Assembly (NCBI RefSeq): GCF_900188385.1
Contig: NZ_FZOI01000004.1
Span: forward strand, 1 to 64,000
Length of the DNA: 64,000 nucleotides
From: Azospirillum sp. RU38E
GTDB lineage: Bacteria > Pseudomonadota > Alphaproteobacteria > Azospirillales > Azospirillaceae
Reading direction: 5' to 3'
The notes under the pieces were generated by a model. It was given only the letters and a program-made list of their open reading frames with translations, made no database searches and was not told the DNA's origin. Shown here in pieces: positions 43,957-53,903 of this stretch. Each line of letters starts with the position of its first letter. Positions within the stretch are counted from its first letter, which is position 1. The position numbers and the translations under genes are program-made.

Positions 43957-45153
43957 ATGACGCATGAGCCTCTCTGGCAACCGAGTGATATCTTGAACGC
44001 CGAAACCGAAGGTGATGCGGAGTCCCCGAAGCGTCGGGGACGTATTCCGCAATCTGCTTGGCCGCGAATCCTGGAACGCCACCGGGCAGGCGCCACGCTT
44101 TCCGCCATTGCGCGGGAGTTTGACTGCACGCCCAGTGCCATTTCCTATATCGTCCGCAAGGCGGAGGCTGCTGGCCTGACCGCTGACGCCGGCACGGTGG
44201 AGGAACAGGCTCCGCCGACGCCCGCCGCTGAGGAGGCACCGCCGCCTGAAGCAGCTCGCCCGTCACGCCGTGTGAAAGCACAGGCTGAGGTGGTGGAGCC
44301 TGCGCCGGCGCCGCTTGCCCCCCCTGCCGCACCAGTGGCAGAGGTGACGCCGGTGGCAAAGCCAGCCCCGGTTTCCACGGACGAGGTGGAAATTACCGCG
44401 CAGCCGGCAACGGGTGATCGCACCGCCGCCCCCAATCGGGAGGCTGGGCCGGGCGAGCTGTTTCAACATGACAGCGGTCGGCATGAAGCACGTGAAGCCG
44501 CACGTCGTTTTGAAAGCCGCGAGGGTCGTCCGCCACGGGATCGCGATAATCGCGACCGTGATGGAAGGGAACGCGACGGGCGGGAGCGCGAGCCCCGGGA
44601 GCCCCGCGAGCCCCGATTCGCGGAAAACGGCAATCGTGGTGACCGGAACGAAGGTCGCGGCGCCCCACAGGAAGGGCGGCGTCCCCAGCAGGGGGTGCCT
44701 CGCTTCCCGCAGGGTGGGCAGCGCTTCGCCGGGCGGGATCGCCAGGAAGGTCGGGATAACCGTCCCCCGCGTGATTTCGACCGCCCGACCCAGGATCGTG
44801 GGCAAGATCGCCTGCCGCCGCCGGATGCCAATATAGGTGATCAGCCGGTAGAGGTGGTTTATCCCTATCGTCAGCAGCAGCGCAATCCCGCTCGCCTGGA
44901 AGCCCAGGAAACGCCGACAGTGCCGGCGGATGAGCGGATGGACGCGGCCGCCAAGGCCTGTGCCGAAGCCTATCGTGTGTGGAAGGCAGGCGAAGGGGAT
45001 GTGCAGTCCCTGGGTGATGCCATCCATGAATTGCGCAAGGTGATTGCCCGGATGGAGATTGAGGTTTCAGCCAGCCGCAAGGAAGAGCAGCGGCCGATCC
45101 CGCTTCCCTCCTACCGTCGCAGCCAGCCGCCGCCGCAGGCTCCCCGCGGCTGA
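43957..45153 (+). CDS. HTH protein with long Arg/Gly/Asp-rich disordered region
   Basis: A 398-residue protein of unknown function. Residues 26-75 contain a helix-turn-helix (IPQSAWPRILERHRAGATLSAIAREFDCTPSAISYIVRKAEAAGL). Residues 80-160 are Pro/Ala-rich; residues 165-300 are a basic-acidic R/G/D/E-rich stretch with repeats such as DRDNRDRDGRERDGRERE and RRPQQGVPRFPQGGQRF. The last 80 residues form a helical domain (DERMDAAAKACAEAYRVWKAGEGDVQSLGDAIHELRKVIARMEIE). The layout suggests nucleic-acid binding with a phase-separation-prone middle, which is inference. No clear ribosome site precedes the ATG. Confidence 0.7.
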   Translation: MTHEPLWQPSDILNAETEGDAESPKRRGRIPQSAWPRILERHRAGATLSAIAREFDCTPSAISYIVRKAEAAGLTADAGTVEEQAPPTPAAEEAPPPEAARPSRRVKAQAEVVEPAPAPLAPPAAPVAEVTPVAKPAPVSTDEVEITAQPATGDRTAAPNREAGPGELFQHDSGRHEAREAARRFESREGRPPRDRDNRDRDGRERDGREREPREPREPRFAENGNRGDRNEGRGAPQEGRRPQQGVPRFPQGGQRFAGRDRQEGRDNRPPRDFDRPTQDRGQDRLPPPDANIGDQPVEVVYPYRQQQRNPARLEAQETPTVPADERMDAAAKACAEAYRVWKAGEGDVQSLGDAIHELRKVIARMEIEVSASRKEEQRPIPLPSYRRSQPPPQAPRG

Positions 45154-45164
45154 TACAAGCTAAA

Positions 45165-45206
45165 ACAAAAAGGCCCCTGGATCTGGCGATCCAGGGGCCT
45201 TTTTGT
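45165..45206 (+). terminator. Terminator after the HTH/RG-rich gene
   Basis: A 16-bp stem (aaaaaggcccctggat/atccaggggccttttt) with a 6-base loop, ending in five T. Confidence 0.9.
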
Positions 45207-45290
45207 TGCCGCCGCCGCGCCCGGTCAGATGCACAGCTCTTGGGGGGCATCTACCCGAACACGAAGGGGCGGTAACATTCGCCATAAACA

Positions 45291-45326
45291 AAAAGGGCGG
45301 CGCCGGGGATGGCGCCGCCCTTTTCT
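45291..45326 (-). terminator. Terminator of the small gene at 45351
   Basis: A 14-bp stem (aaaagggcggcgcc/ggcgccgccctttt) with a 6-base loop, about 25 bases beyond the stop of the minus-strand small gene. Confidence 0.85.
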
Positions 45327-45350
45327 GCATCAGCGAGCCTGCCAGATCCC

Positions 45351-45557
45351 TCAACGGGTACGGGGCTTGCTGCTGCCTTCGGCCAGTTCGGCCTTCAGTT
45401 CACGGATGCGCTTTTCCATCGTATCGCGCAGGCCAGGGGTCGGCTTCGGGCCCAGGGCGGCCAAGGCGGCTTCAAGCTGCAGCAGGGCCTTGCGCTTTTC
45501 CACATCGTTGCGCTTCAGGGGCTTGTTATCGCTGCGCTGTCCATCCATCGCACGCAT
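45351..45557 (-). CDS. Small basic helical protein
   Basis: A 68-residue, Lys/Arg/Leu-rich protein (KRNDVEKRKALLQLEAALAALGPKPTPGLRDTMEKRIRELKAELAEGS) forming two helices with a proline break. AAGGAA lies 8 bases before ATG 45557, and a strong terminator follows, which supports a real gene. Function is unknown. Confidence 0.7.
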   Translation of the reverse strand: MRAMDGQRSDNKPLKRNDVEKRKALLQLEAALAALGPKPTPGLRDTMEKRIRELKAELAEGSSKPRTR

Positions 45558-45598
45558 GGTGACATTCCTTATTCTTCAAAGCTCGTCTGGAGGAAACG

Positions 45599-45632
45599 AA
45601 AAAGCCCCGGCCAGAGGGCACGGGGCTTTTTT
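45599..45632 (-). terminator. Terminator of tRNA-Glu
   Basis: A 10-bp stem (aaaagccccg/cggggctttt) with an 11-base loop and T-rich flanks. On the minus strand it lies about 75 bases after the tRNA. Confidence 0.7.
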
Positions 45633-45705
45633 CCGTCCGACCAAATGGCCATCAAGTAAACCATCTGGCACTGCCAAGTCTTCCAAGATATTCCTTGGAA
45701 GGGAT

Positions 45706-45781
45706 TGGCGTCCCCAACGGGATTCGAACCCGTGTTACCAACGTGAAAGGCTGGTGTCCTAGGCCTCTAGACGATGGGGAC
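45706..45781 (-). tRNA. tRNA-Glu(UUC)
   Basis: A 76-nt tRNA with acceptor stem gtcccca/tggggac, a T-loop GGTTCGAATCC and encoded CCA. The anticodon loop CTTTCAC gives anticodon UUC for GAA/GAG codons. Confidence 0.95.
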
Positions 45782-45898
45782 GTCGTCGGTGGGCGGTTAA
45801 TTAGCCGGGGCAGCCGGGCAGATCAAGCAGTTTTTTTATATTTCGCGCATAACGCCCATGCTTTCTACATGGCGGGGGCTTCACCACCGCCCAAAGGT

Positions 45899-47413
45899 TC
45901 AATCGCTATACCTTTCCAGGGTCCAGCCGACACGATGTTCCAAGTCACGGATGATGTTGATGGAGGGCAGCCCCTTCAACACGCGATGAATGGCCGCCAG
46001 CTGGGCCAGCGCCACGGCATGGCGCGGGCGGGCACGCAGATATTCCACGCGGAACTTGATGGCGATCTCCAGCCCCTGGGTCAGGTCCGCCTCCCGCGCG
46101 CGCAGCAGCCGTTCCTGCCCCTCCTGCTCCAGCAATTTGCGCAGGGTGGTCAGCAGCAGGGCGGCGGCGATAGCCACGCCCTGTTCCTCCTCTGTGGGGA
46201 TATGCGCCATGTCGGGTTCCACCCGCAGCTCAGCACCGGGGCGTTCCTTGGTTGCCCGTGTCGGCAGCACGCTCAGACAATCATGGAGGGCGGCATCGGC
46301 AAAGGCATTGATGGCGTTCATCACGCGCGCGCGCGCCTCTGACAGCAGGCGCTGCCATTCGGGATCGGCCCCGTCGCGCGTTTCTTCCGCCAGCCCCCGG
46401 ATCATCAGGCCGGCATCGGACAGCAGCCGGGCGCTGGTCAGCAGCCAGACCCGCCGCCCCATCGCCGCATGGCCCCCACCCTGACGCCCGATCTCCGACA
46501 AGGTATGGGTCAGGTCGGAGAAAAGCCGGGCGGGGATCAGGCGGGCGGGATTGTCGCTGCCAGTGTTCGACATGTCCTGCGACAGCAGGCGCACCAGCCG
46601 CAGCGCCTGGAAGGGCTGGTTCAACAGGGCGATCAGGCCGAAGAAGAAATACTCCACCAGCTCGGCGCCAAGATTATGCAGGTTCAGATAGGCGGTGCGC
46701 GCTGCGATCACCGCCGCCGGGGTGAAATCCAGGATGCGGGCGGGTGCCGTCACACCGGCTGCCCGCTGGATGCGCGCAAGGGCGGGGGAAAGATGCGCAT
46801 GAAGGCGCATCAGCAGCCCGATCTCCCGCATGTCGGCCAGGGCTCGCTCCCCACCCAGCATGGCCGCCAATTCGCCGCGCCGGCCATAGGAACGTTCCGC
46901 TTCGCCAAGGATGGTGAGGGTCACATCCCCGGCCGCCAGCACCCCGCGGTCAACGATGGCCGGCAGATCATCCCAGCGCTGTTCGTTCACCGCCTTGGCA
47001 TATTCCGCATCAATCGCCAGCAAATCGGTACGATGGGGGGAATTGGTCAGCACCCGCCACCAGGGATTCAGCAGCTGGCGCGGAATCGCGGCCTTGCGCT
47101 TCTGCTCCGGTGGCGAACCATCGAACAGATAAATCTGAATGGGCGCACAGACAGCGCGCTGGAAGGTGGAAAGCCGGGGCGGCTTCAGTTCCCGCAGGCG
47201 GGGCCGCAGACTGTCCAATATCTGTTCGTCCGCTGCGTTGCCATGCTCAACCGCGCGCGCGGTTTCTACCGCCCTTGCAACGCGCAGCAGGGCGGTTTCA
47301 TCCAGCCCATCGAAATGCGCCCGCAGCCGCGACAGTGCCGGTCCGGCCTCTGCCTCGGCCGGCTTTTCCGAACGCTCACGATCCAGCGGCGCGTCGGCCG
47401 ACTTCATCGTCAT
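45899..47413 (-). CDS. Large helical hypothetical protein
   Basis: A 504-residue, almost wholly helical, soluble protein without signal peptide or membrane segment. The opening 30 residues are acidic and disordered; the rest is alternating helices (e.g. LSRLRAHFDGLDETALLRVARAVETARAVEHGN, ELVEYFFFGLIALLNQPFQALRLVRLLSQDMS). No domain is recognised. A TTG at 47449 could extend it by 12 residues, but ATG 47413 is more likely. Confidence 0.65.
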   Translation of the reverse strand: MTMKSADAPLDRERSEKPAEAEAGPALSRLRAHFDGLDETALLRVARAVETARAVEHGNAADEQILDSLRPRLRELKPPRLSTFQRAVCAPIQIYLFDGSPPEQKRKAAIPRQLLNPWWRVLTNSPHRTDLLAIDAEYAKAVNEQRWDDLPAIVDRGVLAAGDVTLTILGEAERSYGRRGELAAMLGGERALADMREIGLLMRLHAHLSPALARIQRAAGVTAPARILDFTPAAVIAARTAYLNLHNLGAELVEYFFFGLIALLNQPFQALRLVRLLSQDMSNTGSDNPARLIPARLFSDLTHTLSEIGRQGGGHAAMGRRVWLLTSARLLSDAGLMIRGLAEETRDGADPEWQRLLSEARARVMNAINAFADAALHDCLSVLPTRATKERPGAELRVEPDMAHIPTEEEQGVAIAAALLLTTLRKLLEQEGQERLLRAREADLTQGLEIAIKFRVEYLRARPRHAVALAQLAAIHRVLKGLPSINIIRDLEHRVGWTLERYSD

Positions 47414-47623
47414 GACCAGCCAAGTCCCCCACCCGCGCCGATCGCTCAACCGGGCGATCAGCCCGGCCTGCCCCGACCCGATTTCGGATCAAACGCCATA
47501 GGCAGCGCTTATCCCAAAGTATAGGGGCTCACGATCATTTTGTCTGTATCGAACTGCGTCAAGACTATGACAGACGTGCCACTGGGTTCACCTTGCAACA
47601 ATGAAGTTCCGATGGCGTTTCCG

Positions 47624-49414
47624 TTAAAGATTATGACCAGCTGAGGCGGCATCATCGATCAACAGCTGGACACCATCATTGCCATTCCAGCGATCAGGCC
47701 GCAGCGTGCCGGCCAGATGCATGGGCATACCACCGGACTGCAGCAGGGCTACGCCCAAGTCGCCGTCCAAGGCACGGAAAGCAATGGATTTCAACCGGCT
47801 GCCATCATTGCCGGTCAGGATGCAGCGCACATGGTTGGCCCCCACCACATCGGCCTTCACAATACGCGCATCGGTGATGGCAAAGCGCGGTTCAGAATTG
47901 CCGGTGCCATAGGGCGCCAGTTTCTCCAGATGCCGCATCAATTCCGGATTGGCACCGCGAACCGACAGGGCACCGTCCAGGTTCAGGCTGGGCACCAGCG
48001 GCCCCAGATCGGAAAGCTGCGCCGCGATGCGGTCACGCAGGAAGCCGCGCAAATCGTCCAGCTTCTCCCGTTCCACCGTGAATCCCGCCGCCATGGCGTG
48101 GCCGCCACCGGCCACCAGCAGCCCCGCCTGACGCGCGGCAATCACCGCCGAGCCGAGATCGACGCCGCGCACCGATCGGCCGGAGGCCTTGCCCACCATG
48201 CCATCCAGCGCCACCACACAGGCCGGCCGGTTGAATTTTTCCTTCAGGCGGGAAGCGACAATGCCAATAACGCCAGGATGCCAGCCCTCCCCCGCCGCCA
48301 GCACCAGTTCCGGCGAACCATCCGCCGCTTCCACCTGGGCCATGGCCTCTTCCAGGACGACCGCTTCGATGGCGCGGCGTTCGGCGTTGAATTCGTGCAG
48401 CTCCCGGGCCAGTTGCGCGGCTTCTGCCGGATCTTCGGTGGACAGGATGCGGGTGCCCAGATCGGCCCGCCCCACCCGTCCGCCGGCATTGACGCGCGGC
48501 CCGATAATATAGCCGGAGCAATAGGCATCCAGCGCATCCTTGACGCTGGCCACATCGGCCAGGGCCGAAATGCCGGCATTGCCGCGCTTGCCCATCACCC
48601 GCAGCCCCTGGGCGACATAGGCACGGTTCAGCCCCACCAACGGCACCACGTCACAGATCGTACCCAGCGCCACAATATCCAGCCAACCCATCAGATCGGG
48701 TTCGGCCACGCCATTGGCGTAAAACCCCGTCCCCCGCAGGGCGCGGTTGACGGCAACGATCAGCAGGAAGGTCACCCCCACCGCCGCCAGGGTGACAAGC
48801 GGCCCGCCCGCCGGCTCATCCAGCCGGTTGGGGTTGACCACGGCGGTGACATCGGGCAGGCGCGGTTCGGCCTTATGGTGATCGACGACGATCACCTCCA
48901 GCCCCGCTGCCACGGCCCCGTTCAGCGGGTCAAAGCTGGTGACGCCGCAATCGACTGTCACCACCAGCTTCACCCCCTCCTCCTTCAGCCGCAGCAGGGC
49001 TGGCAGGTTGGGGCCATAGCCTTCCTCGATCCGGTCGGGGATATAGACGCGCAAGGGCCGCCCCAGCGCCCGGAAGAAGCGGTGCAGCAAGGCGGTGGAG
49101 GTGGCACCATCCACGTCATAATCGCCGAAGACCGCCACCTTCTCCCCATCCCGGATGGCACGGGCCAGCCGGTCGGCGGCCTTGTCCATATCCTTCAGCA
49201 CCGATGGGTTGGGCAGGAAGGCGCGCAGGGTGGGCGACAGGAACCGTTCCGCCTCCTCCAGCCCCACCCCGCGCGCCGCCAGCAGCCTTCCCACCAGTTC
49301 CGGCAGGCCGAAGCTCTGTGACAGGGCCAGCGCCATACGGTCGTCCGTGCCACGCGCCTTCCAGCGGCGGCCGGTGATGGAGCTCTCAACACCAAGGAAG
49401 GCAGGTTCGGTCAT
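47624..49414 (-). CDS. recJ: Single-strand-specific exonuclease RecJ
   Basis: A 596-residue DHH-family 5'-3' ssDNA exonuclease of recombination and mismatch repair. VAVFGDYDVDGATSTALLHRF, LVVTVDCGVTS and VIVVDHHKAEPRLP are the N-terminal DHH motifs; GGHAMAAGFTVE is the DHHA1 GGGH-type motif and an OB-fold follows. ATG 49414 gives the standard length. It is the last gene of the alaC-hom-glpX-recJ run. Confidence 0.95.
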   Translation of the reverse strand: MTEPAFLGVESSITGRRWKARGTDDRMALALSQSFGLPELVGRLLAARGVGLEEAERFLSPTLRAFLPNPSVLKDMDKAADRLARAIRDGEKVAVFGDYDVDGATSTALLHRFFRALGRPLRVYIPDRIEEGYGPNLPALLRLKEEGVKLVVTVDCGVTSFDPLNGAVAAGLEVIVVDHHKAEPRLPDVTAVVNPNRLDEPAGGPLVTLAAVGVTFLLIVAVNRALRGTGFYANGVAEPDLMGWLDIVALGTICDVVPLVGLNRAYVAQGLRVMGKRGNAGISALADVASVKDALDAYCSGYIIGPRVNAGGRVGRADLGTRILSTEDPAEAAQLARELHEFNAERRAIEAVVLEEAMAQVEAADGSPELVLAAGEGWHPGVIGIVASRLKEKFNRPACVVALDGMVGKASGRSVRGVDLGSAVIAARQAGLLVAGGGHAMAAGFTVEREKLDDLRGFLRDRIAAQLSDLGPLVPSLNLDGALSVRGANPELMRHLEKLAPYGTGNSEPRFAITDARIVKADVVGANHVRCILTGNDGSRLKSIAFRALDGDLGVALLQSGGMPMHLAGTLRPDRWNGNDGVQLLIDDAASAGHNL

Positions 49415-49445
49415 GGCAACAATCAACAGGCTTCAGGAATGGAAA

Positions 49446-49475
49446 ATCCCTCCCCCGCGGCAGCGGGAGAGGGAT
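49446..49475 (-). terminator. Hairpin between glpX and recJ
   Basis: A 13-bp stem with one mismatch and a 4-base loop (atccctcccccgc/gcgggagagggat). Only a short T-run follows on the minus strand, so it may attenuate rather than stop transcription. Confidence 0.4.
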
Positions 49476-49509
49476 CAGCATCATACAACAAACAACAGAT
49501 CAGCCGATA

Positions 49510-50520
49510 TCAGCGCTTCGGCTCGGGGATCATGCTGGTCTTGGTGCGGAAATTGTGATGTGCCTCGACATAGCGCACCGTGCCGGACTTGGACCGCATC
49601 ACCACCGAATGGGTGATGGCCCCGCCGGCAAAGCGACGCACACCGCCCAGCATCGGGCCGGTGGTCACGCCGGTGGCGCAGAACATCACGTCACCCTTGG
49701 CCAGATCATGCAGGCCATACTTCTTATCCAGATCGGTGACACCCCAGCGCTTGGCACGCTCCCGCTCCGCATCATTGCGGAAAATCAGACGGCCCTGGAA
49801 CTGCCCGCCGATGCAGCGCAGGGCGGCGGCGGCCAGCACGCCTTCCGGCGCACCACCGGAACCCATATACAGGTCGATGCCGGCGGCCGGCTGGGCCGTG
49901 GCGATCACGCCCGACACGTCACCATCGCCGATCAGCATGATCCGCGCACCGGCTTCACGCACCTTGGCGATCAGCTCGGAATGGCGCGGGCGGTCCAGGA
50001 TACAGACCACCAGCTCCGACACGTCGGCGCCCTTGGCCTTGGCCAGATTCTTCAGGTTGTTTTCAACCGTCTCGTCCAGATCGACCACGCCGTCGGGCAG
50101 ACCACCACCAACGGCGATCTTGTCCATATAAACGTCGGGCGCGTTCAGGAAGCCACCGGCCTCCGCCATGGCGATGACGGCCAGGGCGTTGGGGCCGCCC
50201 TTGGCGCAGATGGTCGTGCCTTCCAGCGGGTCCAGCGCGATGTCGATCTTCGGGCCGTTGCCGGTGCCGACCTTTTCCCCGATATAGAGCATCGGGGCTT
50301 CGTCGCGTTCACCCTCACCGATCACCACAGTGCCATCGATGGACAGCGCGTTCAGCGCCTGACGCATGGCATCGACGGCAGCCTGATCGGCCAACTTCTC
50401 ATCGCCGCGGCCCATCAGCAGCGACGCGCTCAATGCGGCGGCCTCCGTGACGCGGACCACTTCCAGCGCCAGGTTCCGGTCCATCACCAGGGAAATGTCG
50501 CCCTTGGGATTGCTGCTCAT
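49510..50520 (-). CDS. glpX: Class II fructose-1,6-bisphosphatase
   Basis: A 336-residue GlpX-type phosphatase of gluconeogenesis. VVIGEGERDEAPML, KIDIALDPLEGTT and MGSGGAPEGVLAAAAL carry the metal and substrate residues. It lies 58 bases after hom in the same direction; their linkage with a transaminase and recJ recurs in related genomes. Confidence 0.95.
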   Translation of the reverse strand: MSSNPKGDISLVMDRNLALEVVRVTEAAALSASLLMGRGDEKLADQAAVDAMRQALNALSIDGTVVIGEGERDEAPMLYIGEKVGTGNGPKIDIALDPLEGTTICAKGGPNALAVIAMAEAGGFLNAPDVYMDKIAVGGGLPDGVVDLDETVENNLKNLAKAKGADVSELVVCILDRPRHSELIAKVREAGARIMLIGDGDVSGVIATAQPAAGIDLYMGSGGAPEGVLAAAALRCIGGQFQGRLIFRNDAERERAKRWGVTDLDKKYGLHDLAKGDVMFCATGVTTGPMLGGVRRFAGGAITHSVVMRSKSGTVRYVEAHHNFRTKTSMIPEPKR

Positions 50521-50578
50521 TGTTGGTTCCCCTCCACGAAAACGCCGCCGGTCTTGTGCTTGTACGGGCCGGTCAGCG

Positions 50579-51877
50579 TCAGAAATCCTCGATACGGATC
50601 ATGCGCGGCGGCTCCAGCACGGCGTCAAGCGCCCCGATGGCAGCCAAGGCACTCTGCATTGCCGCTTCATCGGTTTCGTGCGTCGTCCACACCACGGGCA
50701 CCGCCTCACCAGGCGAACGGCCACGCTGCAAGAACGCCTCCATCGACACATGCTGGTCGCGCAAGGTGGCGGCAATATCGGCGATCACACCCGGCCGGTC
50801 CACCACCATCAAGCGGACATAATAGCGCCCCTGGCGCCGGCTGATCGGCGAGGACACCAGCGGCGCCAGCTGTTCCGCCGGCACGCCAAAGGTGGGCGTG
50901 GAACGGCCACGGGCGATATCGACCAGATCGGCCACCACCGCAGACGCTGTTGGGCCGGCACCGGCACCACGGCCGACCAGCACCACCTTGTCCACGAAAT
51001 CGCCATCGGCCACCACGGCGTTGAACACGCCATCCGTGGCCCCGATCGGGCTGTTGGTGGGCACCATGCAGGGATGCACGCGCTGTTCAATGCCGGCATC
51101 CGTGCGGCGGGCAATGCCCAGCAGGCGGATACGATAGCCCAGTTCCTGGGCGTAATTGATATCCAGTGCGGAGATGTGGCGGATACCCTCCACATGCACC
51201 GACTTGAAATCCACCTTGGTGCCAAAAGCCACCGCCGTCAGCACGGCCAGCTTATGCGCCGCATCCACCCCATCGATATCGAAGGAGGGATCGGCCTCCG
51301 CATAGCCCAGACGCTGGGCATCGGCCAGCACATCGGCGAAGTCACGGCCGGTGGTCCGCATCTCCGTCAGGATGTAATTGCAGGTACCGTTGAGGATGCC
51401 ATGCACCTCACGGATGTTATTGCCGGCCAGCCCTTCACGCAGCCCCTTGATGGCGGGGATGCCGCCGGCCACCGCCGCCTCGAACGCCAGGGTCAGGCCG
51501 GCAGACTCGGCCGCCGTGGCAAGGGCCGAACCGTGATGGGCCAGCAAGGCCTTGTTGGCCGTCACCACATGCTTGCCAGCCGCGATGGCGGCTTCGACGG
51601 CGCGCTTGGCGATCCCGTCGGAGCCGCCGATCAGCTCGACAAACACGTCGATCTCGGGATCAACGGCGAGCGCTGCCGCATCCTGGTACCAGCGGACGGA
51701 CGACAGGTCGACGCCACGGTCCCGCGAGGCATCGCGGGCGGACACGGCGGTCACCTGCAAAGTCCGGCCGGTGCGTTGGGTGAGCAGCTCGCCATGGCTG
51801 GCCAGCAGCTTCAACACACCACCACCGACCGTTCCAAGGCCGGCGATACCGATACGCAGGGGTTTGGCAACACTCAT
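50579..51877 (-). CDS. hom: Homoserine dehydrogenase
   Basis: A 432-residue enzyme reducing aspartate semialdehyde to homoserine for methionine and threonine synthesis. GIAGLGTVGGGVLKLL is the NAD(P) site; VVTANKALLAHHG, GGIPAIKGLREGLAGNNI and ADPSFDIDGVDAAHKLAVL mark the catalytic domain with its lysine. A C-terminal ACT domain (about 350-430, YYVRLMVVDRPGVIADIAATL) provides feedback regulation. It follows the aminotransferase by 12 bases. Confidence 0.95.
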   Translation of the reverse strand: MSVAKPLRIGIAGLGTVGGGVLKLLASHGELLTQRTGRTLQVTAVSARDASRDRGVDLSSVRWYQDAAALAVDPEIDVFVELIGGSDGIAKRAVEAAIAAGKHVVTANKALLAHHGSALATAAESAGLTLAFEAAVAGGIPAIKGLREGLAGNNIREVHGILNGTCNYILTEMRTTGRDFADVLADAQRLGYAEADPSFDIDGVDAAHKLAVLTAVAFGTKVDFKSVHVEGIRHISALDINYAQELGYRIRLLGIARRTDAGIEQRVHPCMVPTNSPIGATDGVFNAVVADGDFVDKVVLVGRGAGAGPTASAVVADLVDIARGRSTPTFGVPAEQLAPLVSSPISRRQGRYYVRLMVVDRPGVIADIAATLRDQHVSMEAFLQRGRSPGEAVPVVWTTHETDEAAMQSALAAIGALDAVLEPPRMIRIEDF

Positions 51878-51889
51878 GCTGTGACGTCC

Positions 51890-53119
51890 TCAGTCAGCGG
51901 AAACGGAGACGGGGGAAACGGGGGCATTGGCTTTACGCACGCGGTCCAGGAACAGCTTGATATTCCGGGTCGCCTGACGGATGCGCTGGGTGTTTTCCAC
52001 CAGACCGAAGCGCACATGGGTATCGCCATATTCACCAAAGCCGATGCCGGGGCTGACCGCCACCTTGGCTTCCTGCATCAGCAGCTTGGCGAATTCCAGG
52101 CTGCCCAGATGCTTGAACGGATCGGGAATTTCCGCCCAGACGAACATGGAGGCATTGGGCGACACCACCGGCCAGCCGGCCTGCTGCAAGCCTTCAATCA
52201 GCACATCGCGGCGCTGCTTGTACATCTCGCGGATTTCCAGGACGCAATCCTGCGGGCCATTCAAGGCGGCGGTTGCCGCCACCTGGATAGGCGTGAAGGC
52301 GCCGTAATCGACATAAGATTTAAACTTGGCCAGCGCGCCGACCAGCTTCTTCGACCCCACGCCGAAACCGACACGCCAGCCCGGCATATTGTAGGTCTTG
52401 GACAGGCTGTTGAATTCCACGGTGATGTCGCGCGCTTCCGGGATCTGCAGCACCGACGGCGGCGGGTTGCCGTCGAAATAGATCTCCGCATAGGCGATAT
52501 CGGACAGGATGTAGATGCCGTGCTTCAGGCACAGATCGACGATCGGCCGATAGAAATCCAGCGTCACCGTCTGCCCGGTCGGATTGGCGGGGAAGCTGAC
52601 GATCAGGGCCGTCGGCTTGGGCACCGAATGCTTGATGGCGCGTTCCAGCGCCGGCACAAAATCATCCAGCCCGCTATTGACCGGGATATGGCGCAGCGCC
52701 GCACCGGCCAGCATGAAGCCGAACGGATGAATCGGATAGCTGGGATTCGGCACCAGAATCACGTCACCGGGGCTGGTGATGGCCTGGGCCAGATTGGCCA
52801 GGCCTTCCTTGGAGCCGATGGTGACGATGGCTTCCGTCTCCGGGTCGATATCGACATCGAAGCGGCGCTTGTAATAGGCGCTGATCGCCTTGCGCAGGCC
52901 GGGGATGCCGCGGCTCTGGCTATAGCGGTGGGTCTTGGGGTTCTGCACCGCTTCAACCAGCTTCGCCACGATATGCGGCGGGGTCGGCTGGTCGGGGTTG
53001 CCCATGCCCAGATCGATGATGTCCTCCGCGGCGGCCCTAGCTCGCGCCTTCATCGCGTTCACTTCTGCGAACACATAGGGCGGAAGCCGCTTGATGCGGT
53101 GGAATTCAGCGTCGCTCAT
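51890..53119 (-). CDS. alaC: Class I/II aminotransferase, AlaC-like
   Basis: A 409-residue PLP enzyme. [18 protein letters not shown] is the AlaC-type N-terminal signature, [12 protein letters not shown] binds the cofactor phosphate region, SDIAYAEI carries the PLP aspartate, and [15 protein letters not shown] contains the Schiff-base lysine. It probably makes alanine from pyruvate and glutamate; a related role for aspartate-family acids fits its operon with hom. Confidence 0.85.
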   Translation of the reverse strand: MSDAEFHRIKRLPPYVFAEVNAMKARARAAAEDIIDLGMGNPDQPTPPHIVAKLVEAVQNPKTHRYSQSRGIPGLRKAISAYYKRRFDVDIDPETEAIVTIGSKEGLANLAQAITSPGDVILVPNPSYPIHPFGFMLAGAALRHIPVNSGLDDFVPALERAIKHSVPKPTALIVSFPANPTGQTVTLDFYRPIVDLCLKHGIYILSDIAYAEIYFDGNPPPSVLQIPEARDITVEFNSLSKTYNMPGWRVGFGVGSKKLVGALAKFKSYVDYGAFTPIQVAATAALNGPQDCVLEIREMYKQRRDVLIEGLQQAGWPVVSPNASMFVWAEIPDPFKHLGSLEFAKLLMQEAKVAVSPGIGFGEYGDTHVRFGLVENTQRIRQATRNIKLFLDRVRKANAPVSPVSVSAD

Positions 53120-53244
53120 GGACCTGGCACCGGTTAGAAGAGGAAGGGGCGAAATATGTAGCGCACCGGCTTTCGCCGCCGCGACATGATTTTACAGGTT
53201 GAACCGATTTGCTGCCATGAATGGAAGGGATGGCGGCAGAAAAT

Positions 53245-53736
53245 TCACTTTTCCTTCTTTCCGACAGCAGCACCCGGCGTAGCGCTGGTGGACGGCAGGG
53301 CGCTGGGAACCGGCGGCGGCGCCTCTGGCAGGGTGGGGATATCCACCGTCGGGGCCTGTGGTGTGGCCCCGGTGGCGCGCAGTGCGTCGCCCACACTGGT
53401 CCCCTGCTCCCGATCCTGGGTCAGCCGATCCATCATGGCCTGCCGTTCAATGGGGGAGGAGAATGCCTCTGGCCGGGCGGGCACGGCGGCGAGATTGGCT
53501 GTACCATCCGCCCGTGGATCCGCACGGCGAATCGGCCGCGACCCGGTCAGCACGCGGGTGGGGTCACTGTCGCTGATGGCTTCCTTGGTGGCCGGCGCCG
53601 GCCCGTCATCGAAGACGATGTCGGGTAAAGGCACACGGGCGCAACCGCCCAAGCCCAAGGCGGCCGCCAGGGCCAGCCCCCCCAGCTGCAACGAAATATT
53701 CTTACGGATAGGGGATGATGGGTCGGTGAAAATCAT
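53245..53736 (-). CDS. Putative lipoprotein
   Basis: A 163-residue protein with a signal peptide ending in the lipobox LGGC (Cys32). The mature part is disordered and Pro/Ala/Asp-rich (e.g. TVDIPTLPEAPPPVPSALPS). It lies between alaC and phaC with no strong ribosome site. Beyond likely membrane anchoring no function can be given. Confidence 0.6.
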   Translation of the reverse strand: MIFTDPSSPIRKNISLQLGGLALAAALGLGGCARVPLPDIVFDDGPAPATKEAISDSDPTRVLTGSRPIRRADPRADGTANLAAVPARPEAFSSPIERQAMMDRLTQDREQGTSVGDALRATGATPQAPTVDIPTLPEAPPPVPSALPSTSATPGAAVGKKEK

Positions 53737-53903
53737 GGCCGGATCGTGTATGAAAATGCCCGTGTCGGCAACCTTAAGCCCTATCCTGGGGCAAGAGGCA
53801 AGGAAAGCCGCATTGCCTGAACGCGCCTGCCGACAATCAGGCCAATAAATTATGTCAGGAAAGAGTTGGGGTTCTGTTCCAACCAGTTTTGAGGAAAGCG
53901 CGA

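Noticed and set aside
50447-53137. 896-codon plus-strand frame opposite hom and alaC
   Set aside because: Shadow frame with biased His/Gln/Gly composition; both minus-strand genes are well-recognised enzymes.
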